Part shown: piece after piece, positions 11,436 through 23,300 of the stretch
Numbering within the stretch: position 1 is the stretch's first letter
How the letters are laid out: each line of letters starts with the position of its first letter
Assembly: GCA_004835665.1 (NCBI GenBank)
Contig: RBKR01000002.1
Coordinates: forward strand, 1,984,001-2,048,000
Source of the DNA: Phoma sp. XZ068
Lineage: Eukaryota > Ascomycota > Dothideomycetes > Pleosporales > Didymellaceae
Reading direction: 5' to 3'
Length of the DNA: 64,000 bases
Notes under the pieces: model-generated
Seen by the model: the letters and a program-made list of their open reading frames with translations, nothing else
What the model was told of the DNA's origin: nothing
The model's database searches: none
Position numbers and translations under genes: made by a program

Positions 11436-11790
11436 GGGGAATGGGACGACGTGGGTACTGCAGCTTGACAGCAGAATGCGAAGCACATGGCATATTACAA
11501 CGCGACAGCATAACAAATACGATCCGTTCTCTATCCGTCTGGTATTGCTTACGAGAATGATGACCGATGCGCGTAATGCCCTGGCGGCTACATGTCGGCG
11601 CCCTTCCGCAGGCTTCCAAAGAGCGGCTTCGGCTTCGGGAATTATGACATGAGCCGCAACCCCCACTGAAACTCCCTCGGCCCCATCACGACATAGACCT
11701 CACCATTGCATGCGCACACGCTCCTGACGCTTTTTGCTCCTTCACCCCCGTCGCGCCTCGTTCGATCCACTGTACATATATTTCTCTAGC
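11436..11790. other. Intergenic gap, 355 bases
   Basis: Holds the 3' end of the sugar transporter and the promoter of the GTP cyclohydrolase gene. TACATATATTT lies just before the start codon, too close to be a normal TATA box. Nothing else is seen. Confidence 0.55.
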
Positions 11791-13049
11791 ATGCCCGAAC
11801 TACCCTCGCATACGTCACCCGGGCTCCCACCGCTCCACACACCGCAACCACAAAGTCCAAGTCGGCATGGCTTCGACTTCCTCACCCCAGAAAGCGCCAG
11901 CGGGGAGGTCACAGCACCCAACGCGGGGCCAAGAGCACCGCAGCACCGCGGATCCGACCCACCGCCCTCGATCATCTCGCCCGCATTCACACCTCCTGCG
12001 ACGCCCGGCTTCACTACACCGTCGCAGCCCCGCCGGCCACCGCGCTCGATACCGGTCGACACGTCCTTGGCCACCGATGCGCCGAGACCAGAGCTGCTGG
12101 AAAAGCTGCCCGTAGTCGAGTGCGAAGTACGAGCGCGCATCCCCACCACCACCGGCCACGAGATGTGGCTGCACGTGTACCGCAACAACGTCGACACCAA
12201 GGAACACCTGGCCATTGTGTTTGGCAACCAGATCCGCTCGCGATCGCTGGACGCCGAAAGACCGGGCGAGACTGAGCTCGACCGCATGACGCGAGGCGCA
12301 TACGTAGGGCGGCTGTTCCCCGGCCGGACGAGCTCGCGGATCGAAGCCATAAAGCGCTCGGAAGGCGTACCTTCGAAGCGAGCGCCCGACGCCAACACCA
12401 TAAACAACCTGGACAGCGGTCTGGTCTCGCCTTCCACAGCATCCTCAGACAGCGGCGACGTCCCACCCCCTACCTCCGACCTCCCCCTCGTCCGCATACA
12501 CTCTGAATGCTACACCGGCGAAACCGTCTGGTCTGCGCGTTGCGACTGCGGCGAGCAGCTCGACGAGGGCGCCCGCCTCATGGCCGACCCCACACTTTCC
12601 CCCTCGGGCGGCGCCATCATCTACCTGCGGCAGGAGGGGCGTGGCATTGGCCTGGGAGAGAAGCTGAAAGCGTACAATCTGCAGGATCTGGGCAACGATA
12701 CCTACGAAGCCAATGTTATGCTCAGACATCCGGCCGACGCCCGAAGTTATGGACTGGCGACAGCCATGCTTATGGACCTCGGCCTGGGAGGAGAGAGGGG
12801 AATCAGGTTGCTGACGAATAACCCTGATAAGGTCAGGGCTGTCGAGGGGCCGGGCCGGGAGGTCGTGGTTAGGGAGAGAGTCGCCATGGTGCCTTTGGCG
12901 TGGAAGACTGGTGGAAAGCAGGGCATCAAGAGTGACGAGGTGGAGAAGTACTTGAGTACCAAGGTAAGTCATTATGCATTCGCTACATGGGAACAGAGCT
13001 AACACAGACACAGATTGAGAAGTTCAAACATATGCTGGACCAAAAATAG
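11791..13049 (+). CDS. RIB1: GTP cyclohydrolase II (riboflavin pathway, Rib1-type)
   Basis: Zinc enzyme that opens GTP to 2,5-diamino-6-ribosylamino-4(3H)-pyrimidinone phosphate, formate and pyrophosphate, the first committed step of riboflavin synthesis. Exons 11791-12963 and 13014-13049 give 402 aa. Residues 1-100 are low complexity, rich in Pro, Ser and Thr, and absent from bacterial RibA. The catalytic domain shows the zinc ligands in HSECYTGETVWSARCDCGEQ (Cys240, Cys251, Cys253), then YLRQEGRGIGLGEKLKAYNL, DTYEANVMLRHPADAR and RLLTNNPDK. A Ser/Pro-rich insertion lies between the beta barrel and the zinc motif, as in other filamentous fungi. The small last exon supplies IEKFKHMLDQK. No DHBP-synthase domain is fused. 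The frame is open upstream, but the first ATG is at 11791. Confidence 0.95.
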
Positions 13050-13542
13050 GCCGTGTCCACACGACCGACTGTACAAACAAACCATATTTGCATAAAGACG
13101 GGAAATCTGCGCTGGCGTTGGTGGACACGTTTGAACCATCTTGAGCGGCTTTGGAAGCGTTGTAGCAGTTGCTAAGATACCACAATGAGATGCTTCTTGT
13201 TACACTCGCTATACGAATCCAGTGCCATTGGTGTCAGGAGCTGTAACTCAAACACTGAGCACAATCCATTAGCAGGACTTGTTCAACACCAGCTACTCTG
13301 CTGCATGTAGACGAACATAAACCCTGTCATTGACCATGCGACGGTCCACAACATCCACTTGGTTCCAAGAATTTGACAGAGCAACCTCAGCCTGTATTCA
13401 TCTGCGGACGACTATCTATATTGGGTAACAGCCACGCTGACTGCAAAAAGCATGTGACGAATCCTTCGGACTTTCTTTACCCCTCGCGACTATTGCAGCC
13501 TCACGACAATTCGCATTGCCACTTGGTTTCACCACTATATTC
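13050..13542. other. Intergenic gap, 493 bases
   Basis: 3' region of the cyclohydrolase gene and promoter of the next gene. No other feature seen. Confidence 0.55.
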
Positions 13543-14445
13543 ATGGAGATCCGCGATGCAATCAACCCCGTCCAAGGACAAGAACAGGATCCACTCGGAC
13601 TTCACAATGTCAGCGGCTTCTACGCTCCTGGCGCTTGGGCTGGCTGGATACTCGCCATAGCCTCTTCGTGGTACACCGTCGTACTGCACCGGCATGCCGA
13701 ACCGTTTCACGAAGTCTTCTTCCACGTCTTCTACACCAACTGGGCAGCCATAGATGCGATGCGCCAAATCTATCCACTGGTCGGCAAGAAAGATCAAGGT
13801 CTCGAGCTGGCCCCACTAGCGGCTGCAACAACGGTGGCATTCTGGGGTTTGGTCAACGGAATTTCACAGGACCTTGTCTATGGGAGGTTAAGAAGTGACA
13901 TTATGAAACGCAAGGGTGAGAGTATATCGTCACAGTTACTATTCCACGGGAATATCCTGCCGACATTCGCAATTTGCTCTGTCATAGCGTACCTTCTGGA
14001 AGCGGCCGAATCCCCTGGAACCATTCAAGCTGAAATCATTCAGCTTCTCGGTCTAAGCAAGCACCAGGTTCGAACTGTTTGCTACATCAGCTTCTTCTAC
14101 CCATACGCTGCAGTCTTTGTAGCTATTGGAGGCTGCATGGTGGGACACTGGCGATTCAGAGCTGTGGTTGACCGTTTAAGGGGACGCTCACTGCACATCC
14201 AATTTGGAATATGCTTCGTCTCTATGAGCCTGCCAACGTTCATTCTCCTGGCAACTTCTCAGGTAAACATGCTACGCTCGTGCTTCTTCAAGCCGTGCAC
14301 ACCCCAAAGCATTTACGAATGGGATCAAGCTTTTGCTTTGCTCTGTGGGGTTGTATTGTTTTCATTCCAGGTAGGATCGGATGCTAAAGCCCTTCTACAA
14401 AGAGCCAGGAACGTGTTGGCTAGAGTCAGGCAAAGGGGACCATGA
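13543..14445 (+). CDS. Orphan multi-pass membrane protein
   Basis: I do not recognise a named family. The 300-aa uninterrupted frame has about six or seven hydrophobic helices, including GAWAGWILAIASSWYTVVL, PLAAATTVAFWGLVNGI, ILPTFAICSVIAYLLEAA, ISFFYPYAAVFVAIGGCM, IQFGICFVSMSLPTFILLA and AFALLCGVVLFSF. A short soluble start contains NVSGFYAPGAWAGW and the tail is basic (RARNVLARVRQRGP). The layout suggests one of the uncharacterised fungal membrane families predicted in many filamentous genomes. The frame is open nine codons further upstream, but 13543 is the first ATG. It sits between unrelated housekeeping genes. Substrate, location and role are unknown. Confidence 0.75.
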   Translation: MEIRDAINPVQGQEQDPLGLHNVSGFYAPGAWAGWILAIASSWYTVVLHRHAEPFHEVFFHVFYTNWAAIDAMRQIYPLVGKKDQGLELAPLAAATTVAFWGLVNGISQDLVYGRLRSDIMKRKGESISSQLLFHGNILPTFAICSVIAYLLEAAESPGTIQAEIIQLLGLSKHQVRTVCYISFFYPYAAVFVAIGGCMVGHWRFRAVVDRLRGRSLHIQFGICFVSMSLPTFILLATSQVNMLRSCFFKPCTPQSIYEWDQAFALLCGVVLFSFQVGSDAKALLQRARNVLARVRQRGP

Positions 14446-15445
14446 ACATAACTGGATGGCATCTCTACGAGATATCATGGAACAATTTCTTGCAAAAACT
14501 GCAGCATCAGCTGCTACGGCAAATTGATTCGCAAGATCGACTGCTCAGAACTCATTGCGGATCCCTTCATTCGAGGGTGTGTAGGGCAGAAAGAACAGGA
14601 AAAGAGAATACCCGTTGAAACTCGAAAGAACTTGAAGACTCAAAATGTAAATGGCGTGAGAGCGTTACATACAAAGCCAAGCTTGCAACAATGATGCCGG
14701 CCGCACTTCAACATTTCTCTAGCAGGAGACACTTCAGCGACTACCAAACAACACCTACATCTCTCAACTAGCACAACGACATAACTATTTGTGGTCTCGC
14801 CCAGACCGATAACACAGCAAGTGCCGAATAGCAATATCAAAGTGTGGGATTGTTGATTGCGCGTTCGACCGTTCGAATAGGAATGAATGCCAAGGATGGA
14901 AACCTATCTGTCGTCGAATGGCCAATGATGAGCATAACTTAAAGGCAGAGAAAGCGATGTTAGACTATGGTCGCCATCATCACTATTCAATACCTCGAGT
15001 CTATTGGGAATGATAATGGAAACGGCCATGAAAGCATGCGCTGCCCATAGCACCTCACATACCCTCCGCGCCTACGATCTCTTTCAGGTATTGTGGGCGA
15101 GATGAAGCCTTTCCATATATTTTGACATGTTACATTGATAGAACGTATGTTGCTAGCCACGAGAAATTTCATGCAGACGTGTGAAAGTACCACATCCCAT
15201 ATAAAATGGACGGAAAGCTAAACACAAAATCAGTCAACATGCGCGCAATTATGTTGAAGAACACGTTGTAGAAGATATTGCGGCCTGAAATAGTAAATAC
15301 CGTCTACACTTTCCTCTTATTGATGTTGAAATTCGAAATGGGGTATCATCGTTGAGAAGCCTCTGAACGCCTGTTGAAATTCAGCAATCTGCATTGTTGA
15401 AGCAGACTTGCTCCACCGCCTCTTTCTTGCCTCTATGCTGTTCCC
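14446..15445. other. Intergenic gap between convergent genes, 1,000 bases
   Basis: Tail-to-tail gap after the membrane protein gene and before the Caf16-like gene. Somewhat AT-richer than its flanks. Only short open frames without features; no gene seen. Confidence 0.55.
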
Positions 15446-16372
15446 TTACTCCTTTTCGACCTTCTTCTCTGCGCCATATCCACCCTTGCCCTCAAGGTTC
15501 TGGTAGGTCTTGCCTTCGGAGCGAGGAGCGTTTCTCCCATTCCTAGGGCCTCTTTCGTCGAGGTCCTCCTGCAGCCAGTTGAGTACAAGCTCACCCAGCT
15601 GACTGTTGCCTGACAGAACCCTGGAATCAGGGTCATTCTTCACACCCATGTCCTCCACGCTGCCCCACTTCTTGACCTTGCCGAGGGACATGTGTACGAG
15701 GTGGGTAGGCCAGGTTGCGAGGTTGTCGAGGATGTGTGTAGCGTACACGATAGTGCAAGGGCGCTCGTTGGTTTCCTTCTTCAAGAAGGCCAAGAAGTTC
15801 GATCGCGAAAGCAGATCAAGATCAACGGTGATCTCGTCCAACAGAAGAATTGTCCATGGGCGAAGCAGACCCATGGCTAGTTGTACTCTCCTCCTCTCGC
15901 CATCAGAAACGGCGTGCATGCGCCACGTGAGATCAATGTCGAGCACCTGCACAAGCTCGTCGCGACGTTCAGCGTAGTACTGACCGCCAACAGAGTTAAG
16001 GAGGGTAACAACGTCGATATCGGTGCGTACGATGGGGTTCAGGACCCACTCGAGACCAAGGTAGGTGACTCCCTCGAGGCCGTGCTTGAAAGGATCGACG
16101 CCTGCAATAGATACGGTATCGGATGGGGCCATGCGCTTGCCAGAGAGTAGGCGGAGAAGGGTTGTTTTGCCAGCACCATTAGCTGCGCATGTTAGCTACT
16201 GCAATGACACGAATTATCTGCAAGTTATACCTCCGATCAAAAGCGTTCTGCTGCCGGGTGGCAGGTTTAGGAAGACCTCCCTCAACCCACTCGAGCCATC
16301 TGGGAACGCATAGGTCAGGTTTTTGACATCGATTGACGGCGCGATCTTCTGTTCGTTGGCTTGAGTCGACAT
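15446..16372 (-). CDS. Soluble ABC ATPase, Caf16-like
   Basis: Single ABC ATPase domain without membrane segments, of the group named after yeast Caf16 (CCR4-NOT associated, also called ABCI-type). Molecular function is not well established. Exons 16372-16231 and 16182-15446 give 292 aa. The intron splits the Walker A motif, which rejoins as LIGGANGAGKTTLLRLLSGK (about residues 45-64). The signature motif is VSDGERRRVQLAMGL, the D-G-E form typical of this group instead of LSGGQ. Walker B is WTILLLDEITVDLD and the H-loop is VYATHILD. PIVRTDIDVVTLLNSVGG precedes the signature. The C-terminus (about residues 250-292) is a charged Gly/Lys/Glu tail ending KKVEKE. It lies tail to tail with the orphan membrane protein gene. 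The family call is firm, the biological role inferred. Confidence 0.9.
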
Positions 16373-16863
16373 TGTGAAAATTAAGAGTGTGAGGAGATAT
16401 ATGGAAGTGGCTGTTCAGCCATAGTGGTGAAACGCTACATTTTGTACTGTAAACTAACTCACAAGGTGGGGACTTCGGTGAGTCGCGGTCATGACAACAT
16501 CAGATGCCGAACGGCAGCTAGCGCCAAATTGGGCAGGTCCTAAGTGACTTTTCCACCTCACCTGTTCGGCACTTCATCAGTATGCAGTATTTAAGTCATC
16601 TTGAGGCTGGCAGTCGGACCTTTTTACCCTCCTGACTCGCCATAATTTTGGAACTTCTCAACTGCGCCATGCACATAGAGGTACCTTGCCTTACGATCAG
16701 ATACTGCACCATTGACTTCAATTAATCATCTTGAATACCTGACGTCCAGGGACACCGACAACGCCTCCTGCGTAGGCATTTTGTTCTCTATGCCTCAACT
16801 GCGTGCTTAAAGCATACCATTGAACCGACATCGCAACACAAATTCCATTTACAGTAAGCAAGA
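16373..16863. other. Intergenic gap, 491 bases
   Basis: Promoter side of the Caf16-like gene and 3' side of the next minus-strand gene. No further feature seen. Confidence 0.55.
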
Positions 16864-18082
16864 CTAGTTTTGTGGCAAATTGTAGTCCATCACCAGCTTT
16901 TGGCCTTTTCTGCTTTTCTTGCCTCTCTTGCCATGCTTTCGGCCGTGGTGCTTACTTGCTGAAGGCTCTTGCTCCTCTACCTGCATAGCTGTGATTATAT
17001 CCGGCTGATGAGCTGTATCAATGATCGGGTGCGATTGAGAAACTGTGCCGGAGCTCTGGTTCTGCTGAGTACCTAGTCTGATCATTTCGTCCATCTGCAG
17101 AGCACTCATGCCGGCAATCTCGTTCATGACACGACGCATTTCGCTTGGTATATGCTGAGGAGCAATGATCGGGACAAAATCATCAAGAGTGTACTGCTCC
17201 TGCTTTCCCTTTTTACGATTTCTAGGCTTATTTGACCTCTTCTTCATGGTTGTAAGCGCTAGGTCATCTTGTTTCTGACCATGTTGCTCGACGATCTGTT
17301 CCGTTTCGTTGGATGACTCGCTCATATGTTCCTCTGATTCGATATCCTGCGGTGACTCGCTGGGAAGATCGGCCAAGATATCGAATATGTTGTGTTGATG
17401 TCCTTTTCTCTCTTCCATAACCTTTGATGATTCTCCAGCCCTTGTTACGTGTAAATCTTTGGAATGTTGTAAAGCCTCAGAACCCCGTAAAGCCTTGGAA
17501 TCTTGAAAATCTTTGGAGTCCTTCCGCTCTTTCTCCTTGATCGGTGCCTCTACCTTGGCCCGAGGAAATGGTTCTAAGACAGGCTCAGCGCGTCCTTTAC
17601 CCTTATCCTGCGGCATCACAGTCGCTCGGTTTGACACATCAAGACCATGGACATGTCTAAACTCTCCACATCAGTGTCGGCTTCACAGAAAAGTCATGCA
17701 CCGGAGGCCCCGAAACACACAACTTAGCCCAGCCTCGTCTGTAGCCTTCGCCATGACTCCAGCCCTTCCACATGTACTGCATCTTCAGTTGCGAACCAAA
17801 ACTATCCTCCGAGGGAACATTCTCCTTGTACATGACCATGCCGATGATGGGTTGCAATGACTGCTTGTCATTGCGCCAGCGCTCCATGGCCAGATCCAAG
17901 GGTAGGAGGTCAGAGTGTTCATTGAGGGTGCAATGTTTGTAGAGGGTGTAGTGACGGTAGACGCTGATAGCGGAGTCGTTGGGCCATGCTGGGTCAGGAT
18001 TGCGCGCGATCTCTGGGTCGAATTTATAGATGATAGTATCTCCACGAGGATCGGTGTAGCGGTGGAACTCTACGGGAGCCAT
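16864..18082 (-). CDS. Orphan basic protein, probably nuclear
   Basis: I do not recognise the family. Two open frames in different phases join through a 64-base intron (17720-17657) with a GTGTGT donor, CTGAT branch-like site and TTTAG acceptor. Exons 18082-17721 and 17656-16864 then give 384 aa reading through the junction as GWAKLHVHGLDVSNR. Residues 1-125 look globular and rich in Tyr and Trp (FHRYTDPRGDTIIYKFDPE, MQYMWKGWSHGEGYRRGW). The rest is disordered and highly charged, with a stretch of SKALRGSEALQHSKDL-like near-repeats (about residues 160-190). A short helical segment (QHIPSEMRRVMNEIAGMSAL) follows, then two Lys/Arg clusters, KKRSNKPRNRKKGKQ and KHHGRKHGKRGKKSRKGQK, that could be nuclear localisation signals. 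Without the intron there would be two shorter genes, the second lacking an ATG near its start; I prefer one gene. Confidence 0.65.
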
Positions 18083-18591
18083 AATAGCAATGTCGTGGTA
18101 GCGATAGCCTGGTAAGCGAGTGGTCGACTAGAGAGTGATTGAGACGATGTGCTGTGTATTAGATGTAGCTGATGGACCGGAGGGAGGCACAAGTGGTTGG
18201 AGGCGTGGTAGCCGTAGCTGCAGAGAATTGTGGTGGAAGAAAGCGCGTATTAATCTGCTTATTGCAGGTGAGTGAGAGCAGCGCGGCCAAGTCATTTTGG
18301 CCACCTGCCACATTGTCTGCCTTCCCTTGGAAACCATCGAAGCCAGCTACCACATTGAATCGACCGCTAGGATCACGTCTCTGTCTCACATTGAGTAATT
18401 GATGACATGGTTCACACTGTGTTGCTGCTGCCTGCTGCTGGCGAATGGAGAAGTAGCAGTTGTTATGACTCCTAGACGCTTTGGAGCGGCTCCATCCTCA
18501 CAGCAACAAACACAGTTACTCCGTAAAAGCCGTTCCATCATTAACCATTCACTAATACCTCAGTCGTTAATTACCCAACAAACCACCTAGT
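18083..18591. other. Intergenic gap between divergent genes, 509 bases
   Basis: Lies between the orphan basic protein (-) and the disrupted locus (+), so it may hold two promoters. No other feature seen. Confidence 0.5.
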
Positions 18592-19707
18592 ATGGACACG
18601 TTTGAGCAAATCCAGCACGAGCTAGTCGAACAACACCGTCGCTCGCATAATGCTATTGTCACCCACTCCACCAGTCTCGCCCAGGGCTAGGTGCTATCGA
18701 ATGGGCGGACCTATCAGAACCTGCAGCCACCCCAGGATGCACACCACGCTCAGATGTGGCGGGTGTCCCAAGCCGAGCGAGGGCTGAAGGTTGTCGCACC
18801 CGCCCAAATCGCGCCGGCAGCGGCACAATGCCAGCGTGAGGAGACCCTCAAGAGTACCAGCACAACGCATAATTACCGTGAGAGCCAACGCCATCTCGAA
18901 GCGCATGATGCCGATGTCAACAACACGCGAATACATCGCGACTACCTCCGTTTCATCTGTACCATGGCGTTTTCCAGCTTCGTAATGGAGAAGAACCTCA
19001 GACATGAGAACTTGAGATGCCTCACGAACGTGTCAAATACCGTAATGCCTGCATGGCTAGGCATTACGTGCCAGGAGTTTCCGCGTGCACTATCGATGGA
19101 TGCCGCGGCGTGGACACATTCGGCCACTCCAGCGTGCCCCTGGACGACATGGACAGCCTCTTGGAACAAGCAAACATTGGACCTTGTAGCTCCTCCCAAG
19201 GAGCCCAACCAATATCGTAGGAGGGACCGCCTCGAAAGTCATCAGCCAAAGTCGTCCAGCCAAAATGTCGGCGGCGTAAGTGGCTACACTCGTGCCTTTG
19301 TGAGAGCGTTTCGCAACTTTCTGCTGGCGAAAAATGCCCGCAGTCCTCGCGGCGTACCAAAGCCTACAGTACGGCAGAGCGCTTTCATCGAGCATTTGCC
19401 AGAGAATCCAAGATATCAAGCTATGCTCAAGAGTGACTTGGCCTTTCCACGACGTCGGAATCGTGTGGTGTTCACGAAGAAGAGCGAAGACGCCAACGGA
19501 AAGACGGAGATAGTCATTGACAAGAAGGACGATGCGGATGGCAGCGAAGATAATGAAGATGAGAGTGCTGGCAGGGGTTCAAGGAAAAGGGACGTGGTTC
19601 GGTGCATCTTGAGTTGCACACCTCTGGCAGCAATGAAGAAGAGGGACTGCGGTCGAAGCCAGGAGGGAACTGTGTACGAGGGAGAAGAAGGCGATAGGGA
19701 AGTCTGA
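18592..19707 (+). pseudogene. Uncertain locus: open frame with an in-frame stop, possibly a decayed or many-intron gene
   Basis: An ATG at 18592 opens a frame reading MDTFEQIQHELVEQHRRSH and ends at a TAG (18688-18690) after 32 codons. The same frame then stays open for 339 codons to 19707. In the middle, another frame (19017-19220) reads more like protein, with ACMARHYVPGVSACTIDG and SSVPLDDMDSLLEQAN. The first frame again looks coding from about 19290 on (RAFVRAFRNFLLAKNARS, then an acidic KKDDADGSEDNEDESAG stretch). No set of consensus introns I tried restores one continuous protein. Either several small introns are unplaced, or the gene has acquired a nonsense mutation and frameshifts. 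No domain is recognised. The coding strand is probable, the structure is not. Confidence 0.35.
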
Positions 19708-20387
19708 TAGCCATCGCTGACGATTGCAAAGGAATGCAGTGTTGATTAAGCAAAGTGGATTATGTCTCATGCACGTGCGCTGTACAACTCTAGTACGATA
19801 AGAGAGCCCAGGCTGCCCAGGCTTGCTTCACCAGCTAGCTGTGCCGCATCAAAGGGAGCGCAGCAGTGATACACACCAGAGGAGTAGCCAAAGATGCGTG
19901 GGTGACGTGAACAGCCTGGTCGTGCACGGCCCGGCAGCATGCCGGAGGACCGATTATGGCTTGGAATTTCGGTGCTGACAGGCCCAATGCATGCTTGCGG
20001 CCGTTTGAGTGAACACGTCCATAGAACCCCGCGAACTGCGGAGAGCATAAGCACGCCCGCCGCTCGACATTGCTCACCAGCCCGCGCGAAGAGCCTGCAA
20101 CGCTCGCCACACACACACAAACACACGACGCTGCGCATCCGGGCGACCCGTGCGCTTGCTGCGATTCCTCCGCCCGCGCCGCTAACTCCGTCATCCCCAA
20201 GCACCGTCGCTGCGAATCTCCCACGCCTCGATGCGCGCCCGATCCTAGCTTTGCCTCGACCCCCTCGACTATGTCCAGCAGGCCGCCCCTCGCACTCTCC
20301 AGGCACATCGCGTGCATCCGCGCAACCCACATACGATAGCTCCGCACCACCCCCCGGCAGTCAATGGACGCTGGCTGAGCGCTCACA
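19708..20387. promoter_or_regulatory. Upstream region of the FMP27-like gene, 680 bases
   Basis: GC-rich and increasingly C-rich toward the start codon of the large gene, with a short ACACACACAAACACACG run near 20108-20124. It probably contains the promoter and leader. No other gene seen. Confidence 0.5.
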
Positions 20388-23300
20388 ATGGCCCTGCCCA
20401 CGCTCCAGTTCTTGGCGGGGCTCCTGCTCCTGCTGTACCTGCTGAGCTTTGTGCTCTTTGCCTTCATTCGCGTCGTCACCGGCGTCTCCATACAGCGGCT
20501 GGGCTACTCGGGCCTGCGCCGCATCGCTTTTACCCCCAAGGATGGCCTGCGCATCGAGATTCGGGGCCTGGGGTTCTCCCTCCACCGCCCCACATTTGCC
20601 CAGCCGACGTGGGCCAGCATCGTGTTGACCGAACTCAAGGTCACGGTCGACCTTAAGGCGCTGGGCGAGAAGCCAAGGAAGAAGACAGGGTGGACCCACT
20701 GGGCGAATGGCGCTGCGCACAAGGACAAGAACGGCGCAAACACGCCCGAGGTCGTTGTCGAAGATGAGGACACTGATGGCAGCGAGGAACACCGGCGCAG
20801 TCTGACGTGGAAGCGGCTGACGGACGCGAAAGAGAAGATCAAGCGTCTGCACAGCAAGATCAACTACATCTGCATGGTCGACCTGCTGGCATACTCCACC
20901 ACCCTCGTCGTCCTCGATGTGGGCTCCATGCAGGTGGGCAATCTGTCGCTCGCTGTTGATACTAGGCGCAAAACAGTCGACCGCAGCCGCTTGTTCAACC
21001 ACCACAAACTTAGTTCGAGCCAGGAGCATCGGCCTGCCGAGTGGCATCTGACACTGCGGAGCCTTCTCTTCACACCAGAAGGAGGAGAGTCGACCGAGGT
21101 GCTCGATCACTGCACGCTCAACATCCACGGGTTTCTCAAGAAAGAGCTCGAGGGCTTGCGAGACGCGTCCATTGCCCTCAAACTGGGTCGTCTCAGCATC
21201 CCCTACGACGACGTCAAGCTATGTGTGGAGCGCGCCAAGAAGTGCAAGCCAGCGACTGCGCAAAAAGAGAAGAAATCCAGGGCAACGCACCCGGAAGTCT
21301 CCCTCACCGATGTCATGGAAGAGCTCGATCATCCGGGGAGTCGAGAAGAGAGCATTGTTCAGACAGTCTCAGACTCCAGGGAATTCGCTAGCTCTATTTT
21401 GCGTGGTATCCACGAGTTCCAGTTTGCTATCAGCTTTGTCGGCCTGACCAAGCAGATCAGGGCGAGCCGCAAGAACGAGCCAGAGGTCTACCTCAACGTG
21501 GCCATGAAGGAAGTTGGAATGGATCTTCTTCGGCTAGACCCTCGCAGTCCCGCCCATCTCATGTACTTTTCACCGAACGACATCGCACATCAAGCCCTCC
21601 TTGCTGCCATTTCCATCTCTATTGGCATCGATGATGGCTCCGGCCACCCAGAACGCCTTCTCTATGTTCCCATGGCTACAACAACGCTGAACACGACACT
21701 CCCTTCCAAGACCATTCAATTCTCCAGCGACAAGGATAGCGCTGAGCGCAACACCAATATTCTATTTGCCAACCTCGTTATTACTTCTCCCTCGCTGGAT
21801 CTGGATCCTAAGCATCTACCATTACTACTGTCTATGTTTAACAGCTACGAATCGCGCAAAACACCCCAGAAAACACGGAACAGCAAGCGATATCTTATTC
21901 GACGATTGCTTCCCAAAGCAAACATCAAAATCTCCATCCATGAACCTGTCATAAGAGTGACATTGCCTCCCATGGATCCTGAACGGCAAAGGACCGATGA
22001 GTTTGACCTGTTGATCTCTGCCGCCTCGTCTTTGTCCCTGGATGTAGAGTCGTCACACGCCGCCGATGGCGAGCTTCATTATGCGCTGCTCTCGACTTTC
22101 CGTATGAATGCACAGCAACTGTATTATCAGACTGCGTCGATCGAGAAGCATAGTCTGCTTCTAACAGATTATCTCGAGTTCAAGATTCAGGTGAGCGCTT
22201 CTCCAGATGTCACAGTCGAATTGCGCGGCATGGCGCAGACCTTCTCTTTCTACCTTGTCCGACCGGAGATCAGTGAGGGCCTGCGCCAGATTGTCACGCA
22301 CCTGCAGAAAGACAAGCGCAGGAAGAGTGGCTCCCCTAAGAAGAAGGGCCTGAACTTTCTTCGCAAACTACCACCATGGCTTGCATATATCCATCTGCAA
22401 GGCTCAGACTTCAACATTGAAGTTGCGGGTGTCGATGAGGGCGTTTCCAGGCACAGCCGTGGAGCCGCAATACACCTTGAATCGTGGACGGCCGAGTACA
22501 AACACAGCCGGGACGACGAAAGCGATCATAAGCCTGTCCGTCGTCGTGCACCTAGCAGAACGATCAACCGGGATGAGCACCTTCTCCGTCCCTCTACATC
22601 TCCATCGCCAAAATCCCCTAGGAAGCCTACTGGTAATGCAACTGACGGGAGACGCCTTGCGCTTCACCTTACAGGGCTTGAAGGTTTTGTCATAGAGGCT
22701 GCTGATCAGTGGGAGCAAGACCCATCGCTTTCATTACCGCGCATGGAAGTAGCGATTAATACCGTGTCTGATAAGCAAGGACCGATCCTGCACGTTCACT
22801 CGTTCTCTCAACGCTTGTATCTACGATACTCACTGTATCGCCACTTCGCGATGGGCATGGCTATGCAAGTTCTGCAGCGCTCGTTCGTTGTCCCTCAGGA
22901 GCTTGTTCCTTTTGACGAACCAATGTCGCCCATGTCGCCGATACTATCTCCAACACATCTTGCTGTGCCGTCAATGGATGGCGACATGTTCGGTCCCATG
23001 GGTGGCATAACCCCCGAGATCGTCACAGTCGACTTCAAGGCCCAATTCATACAGATCAAAGCAGACATGCCCTCTGACCCACCGCTCATGTTGCAGATCT
23101 ATAGCGTAGAGGCTGGTCAGCATAGATGGCAGCCTCCTTTCCTACGATCACGCCTTGTCAGGTTGTATGCTGAAAACCCGAATGTCAATCGCGTGTGGAG
23201 CCGCATAGTCAGCGTCAAGTCACTACGCCTAGACTACAGGCAGACAAAGCGTAGGTATGGTCACACGGTCACTGATGACAAGTCTATCGACATCGCTACC

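Noticed and set aside
11742..12497. 251-codon minus-strand frame opposite GTP cyclohydrolase II
   Set aside because: Antisense shadow of the low-complexity N-terminal region; no motif.
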